NCBI GenBank assembly: GCA_016716705.1
Contig: JADJVF010000033.1
Coordinates: 1-25,832, forward strand
DNA: 25,832 nt
Reading direction: 5' to 3'
DNA from: Holophagales bacterium
GTDB taxonomy: Bacteria; Acidobacteriota; Thermoanaerobaculia; UBA5066
Shown: positions 23,923 through 25,832 of the stretch, piece after piece
Position numbering within the stretch: position 1 is the first letter of the stretch
How the letters are laid out: each line of letters starts with the position of its first letter
The notes under the pieces: generated by a model
What the model was told of the DNA's origin: nothing
What the model saw: the letters and a program-made list of their open reading frames with translations, nothing else
Databases searched by the model: none
Translations under genes and position numbers: made by a program

Positions 23923-25145
23923 GCTTCGCCTGGCTTCGCGAGGCGTCGCCCGAGGCCCGCCGCGCCCTCCTCGCCGCGACGTCGGGCTGGATGCTCGACG
24001 CGATGGACGTGATGCTCTACGCGTTCGCCCTCACGGCGATCCGCGCCGAGTTCGGCCTCGACGGCGCGCAGGCGGGCCTTCTCGCGTCGGTGACGCTCAT
24101 CGCCTCCGCCGTGGGCGGGATCGGCGCGGGAATCCTCGCCGACCGGTTCGGCCGGGCGCGCATCCTCGTCCTCTCCATCCTCGCCTACGCCCTCTTCACC
24201 GGGGCGACGGCGACCTCGCGCACCGTCGCCGAGCTGGCGCTCTGGCGCGCGCTCGTCGGCCTCGGCCTCGGGGCGGAGTGGTCGGCGGGCTCGGTCCTCG
24301 TCGCCGAGACCTGGCCCGCCGCGCACCGGGGAAAGGCGATCGGCCTGATGCAGTCGGGATGGGCCATCGGCTACATCCTGGCGGCGGTCCTCGCCGCCGT
24401 CGTCATCCCGAGCTTCGGCTGGCGGCCGCTCTTCGTCCTCGGAGTCCTTCCCGGCCTGCTCGCGGTCTGGGTGAGGTGGCGCGTGCCGGAGCCGGCGATC
24501 TGGAGGGAGCGCGGGGTGCGCACGAAGGGCGGGCCCGGCCTCTCCATCCTCCTCCGCCCTCCTCTCCTCGGCCGCGTCGTCGCCGCGACGTCGCTCTCAA
24601 CGGCACTCCTCTTCGCCTACTGGGGGCTCTTCACCTGGATCCCGAGCTTCCTCGCCGCGCCCGCGGCGGCCGGCGGCGCGGGACTCGGCCTCGTCCGGTC
24701 GACCGGCTTCATCGTCGCGATGCAGGCGGGGGCCTTCCTCGGCTACACGACGTTCGGATTTCTCGCCGACCGCTTCGGCCGGCGGCCGGTCTTCCTCGCG
24801 TTCGTCCTCGGTGCGGCGGTCGTCGTCCCCGCCTTCGGCCTCTTCGCACGCTCGGAAGCGGCGATCCTCCTTCTCGCCCCGCTCGTCGGCTACCTCGGGC
24901 ACGGCTACTTCTCGGTCTTCGGCGCGCTCCTGGCCGAGCTCTTCCCCTCGGCGGTGCGAGGCGCCGCGCAGGGCTTCTGCTACAACGCGGGGCGCGCGGT
25001 GAGCGCCCTCGCGCCGTTCACGATCGGCGCCCTCGCCGACCGGCACGGCATCGGGAGCGCCCTCGCCCTGACGGCGGCCTTCTACGTCGCCGGGGCCTTC
25101 CTGATGCGCTTCCTCCCGGAGACGAAAGGACAGGAGCTCGCATGA
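23919..25145 (+). CDS. MFS transporter within the 5-oxoprolinase operon
   Basis: Predicted 408-residue, 12-helix major facilitator starting at GTG 23919, which overlaps the pxpC stop as GTGA. The loop signature occurs twice, GILADRFGRARIL after helix 2 and GFLADRFGRRPVF after helix 8. Helix 1 carries MLDAMDVMLYAFAL with two acidic residues, as in the aromatic-acid/metabolite H+ symporter type (AAHS/SHS-like). RALVGLGLGAEWSAG and the final FLPETKG are also typical. Its position between pxpC and pxpA makes it a candidate uptake carrier for 5-oxoproline or a related compound. That is inference from context; the protein family alone does not name the substrate. Confidence 0.9.
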   Translation: MSFAWLREASPEARRALLAATSGWMLDAMDVMLYAFALTAIRAEFGLDGAQAGLLASVTLIASAVGGIGAGILADRFGRARILVLSILAYALFTGATATSRTVAELALWRALVGLGLGAEWSAGSVLVAETWPAAHRGKAIGLMQSGWAIGYILAAVLAAVVIPSFGWRPLFVLGVLPGLLAVWVRWRVPEPAIWRERGVRTKGGPGLSILLRPPLLGRVVAATSLSTALLFAYWGLFTWIPSFLAAPAAAGGAGLGLVRSTGFIVAMQAGAFLGYTTFGFLADRFGRRPVFLAFVLGAAVVVPAFGLFARSEAAILLLAPLVGYLGHGYFSVFGALLAELFPSAVRGAAQGFCYNAGRAVSALAPFTIGALADRHGIGSALALTAAFYVAGAFLMRFLPETKGQELA

Positions 25146-25832
25146 GGACGATCGACCTGAACGCCGACGTCGGAGAGATTCCGGAGCTGGTCGAGGTCGA
25201 GGACGCCCTCCTCGACATCGTCACGTCCGTCAACGTCGCCTGCGGCGGCCACGCGGGAGACGCCGCGTCGATGGAACGGGTCGTCCGCGCGGCGATGGCG
25301 CACGGCGTCGCCGTGGGGGCGCACCCGTCCTATCCCGACCGCGAGGGCTTCGGCCGAAGGACGATGAGGATCTCCCTCGAGGAGGTCTCTGCCGCCGTCG
25401 CCGGGCAGGTGGCGGCGTTCCTCGACGTGGCGCGGCTCTGCGGAGCGCGGCTCGCGCACGTCAAGCCGCACGGCGCCCTCTACAACGCCGCGGCGAAGGA
25501 CGAGGCCCTCGCGCGGGCGATCGCCGAAGGCGTCGCGCGCGTCGCCCCGGGCGTCGTCCTCGTCGGCCTCGCCGGCTCGGTGATGCTCCAGGGCTTCTCC
25601 GAGGAAGGGTTCCCGTTCGCGGGGGAAGCGTTCGCCGACCGCGGCTACGAGCCCGACGGAACCCTGACGCCGCGCGGGCGGCCCGGCGCGCTGAAGGCGA
25701 CGGCAGAAGAAGCAGCCGGGCAGGCGGTCTCGATCGCCGCCCGCGGCGAAGTCGTCGCGTCGAGCGGCGAGGTCGTCGCCGTCGACGCGAGGACGCTCTG
25801 CCTCCACTCCGACACACCGGGCGCGGTCGACT
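25142..25832 (+). CDS. pxpA: 5-oxoprolinase subunit PxpA (LamB/YcsF family), cut by the window end
   Basis: Start ATG 25142 overlaps the MFS stop as ATGA. The 230 residues present read clearly as PxpA: IDLNADVGE at the N-terminus, SVNVACGGHAGD, VAVGAHPSYPDREGFGRR, HVKPHGALYNAAAKD, LVGLAGSV, EAFADRGYEPDGTLTPRGRPGA and LCLHSDTPGAV near the edge. Only about 20 residues are missing compared with E. coli PxpA. The subunit works with PxpB and PxpC to hydrolyse 5-oxoproline to glutamate using ATP. No disruption is seen within the window. Confidence 0.95.
   Translation, partial: MRTIDLNADVGEIPELVEVEDALLDIVTSVNVACGGHAGDAASMERVVRAAMAHGVAVGAHPSYPDREGFGRRTMRISLEEVSAAVAGQVAAFLDVARLCGARLAHVKPHGALYNAAAKDEALARAIAEGVARVAPGVVLVGLAGSVMLQGFSEEGFPFAGEAFADRGYEPDGTLTPRGRPGALKATAEEAAGQAVSIAARGEVVASSGEVVAVDARTLCLHSDTPGAVD

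Overview
The window is very GC-rich (roughly 70 %), with C/G at most third codon positions. This leaves long open frames on both strands, so genes were chosen by protein family, start signals and gene junctions rather than ORF length. The Ser/Thr kinases fused to a beta-propeller (opening MPLAPGTRLG), the DUF5916 barrel, the AidB-like acyl-CoA dehydrogenase and the overall style suggest an Acidobacteriota genome, perhaps the Thermoanaerobaculia lineage. That assignment is inference. No tRNA, rRNA, CRISPR array or transposase was found.

Bases 1-6571 (+) alternate toxin-antitoxin pairs with receptor kinases: a HEPN/MNT pair cut by the left edge, kinase 1, a VapB/VapC pair, kinase 2. The two kinases share a near-identical promoter, leader and kinase domain (about 925 bp at a constant offset of 3410) but carry diverged beta-propellers. 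Bases 6572-6973 are non-coding, with a 14-bp tandem repeat and two strong hairpins between convergent genes.

Bases 6974-10977 hold an oversized aldo/keto reductase (-), divergent from a radical SAM enzyme with unusual cysteine spacing, which is followed by a site-2-protease/CBS membrane protease (+). Bases 11005-17156 are all on the minus strand. In transcription order they are ornithine aminotransferase, a secreted DUF5916/CBM9-like barrel protein, a Ca2+/Na+ antiporter, a type-5 uracil-DNA glycosylase and a secreted DUF2785 protein. The last three may form one operon.

Bases 17307-20283 (+) encode a cyclic-nucleotide-type MscS channel coupled to an aldehyde dehydrogenase. Bases 20393-22317 (-) encode a small winged-helix-like protein coupled to an AidB-like acyl-CoA dehydrogenase. 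From 22409 to the right edge (+) lies a 5-oxoprolinase operon, pxpB-pxpC-MFS transporter-pxpA, with each gene overlapping the next by 4 bases. It would convert 5-oxoproline to glutamate, and the MFS protein is a candidate 5-oxoproline carrier. RocD also feeds glutamate metabolism but is not adjacent.

Two patterns run through the window. Several genes lack a Shine-Dalgarno sequence and instead have a -10-like hexamer 6-9 nt before the start codon, suggesting leaderless mRNAs. Six genes (MNT, kinase 1, DUF5916 barrel, MscS, pxpB, pxpC) are interrupted by small indels. These look more like sequence errors in a draft or metagenome assembly than six true pseudogenes, but pxpC also seems to have lost about 25 internal residues.
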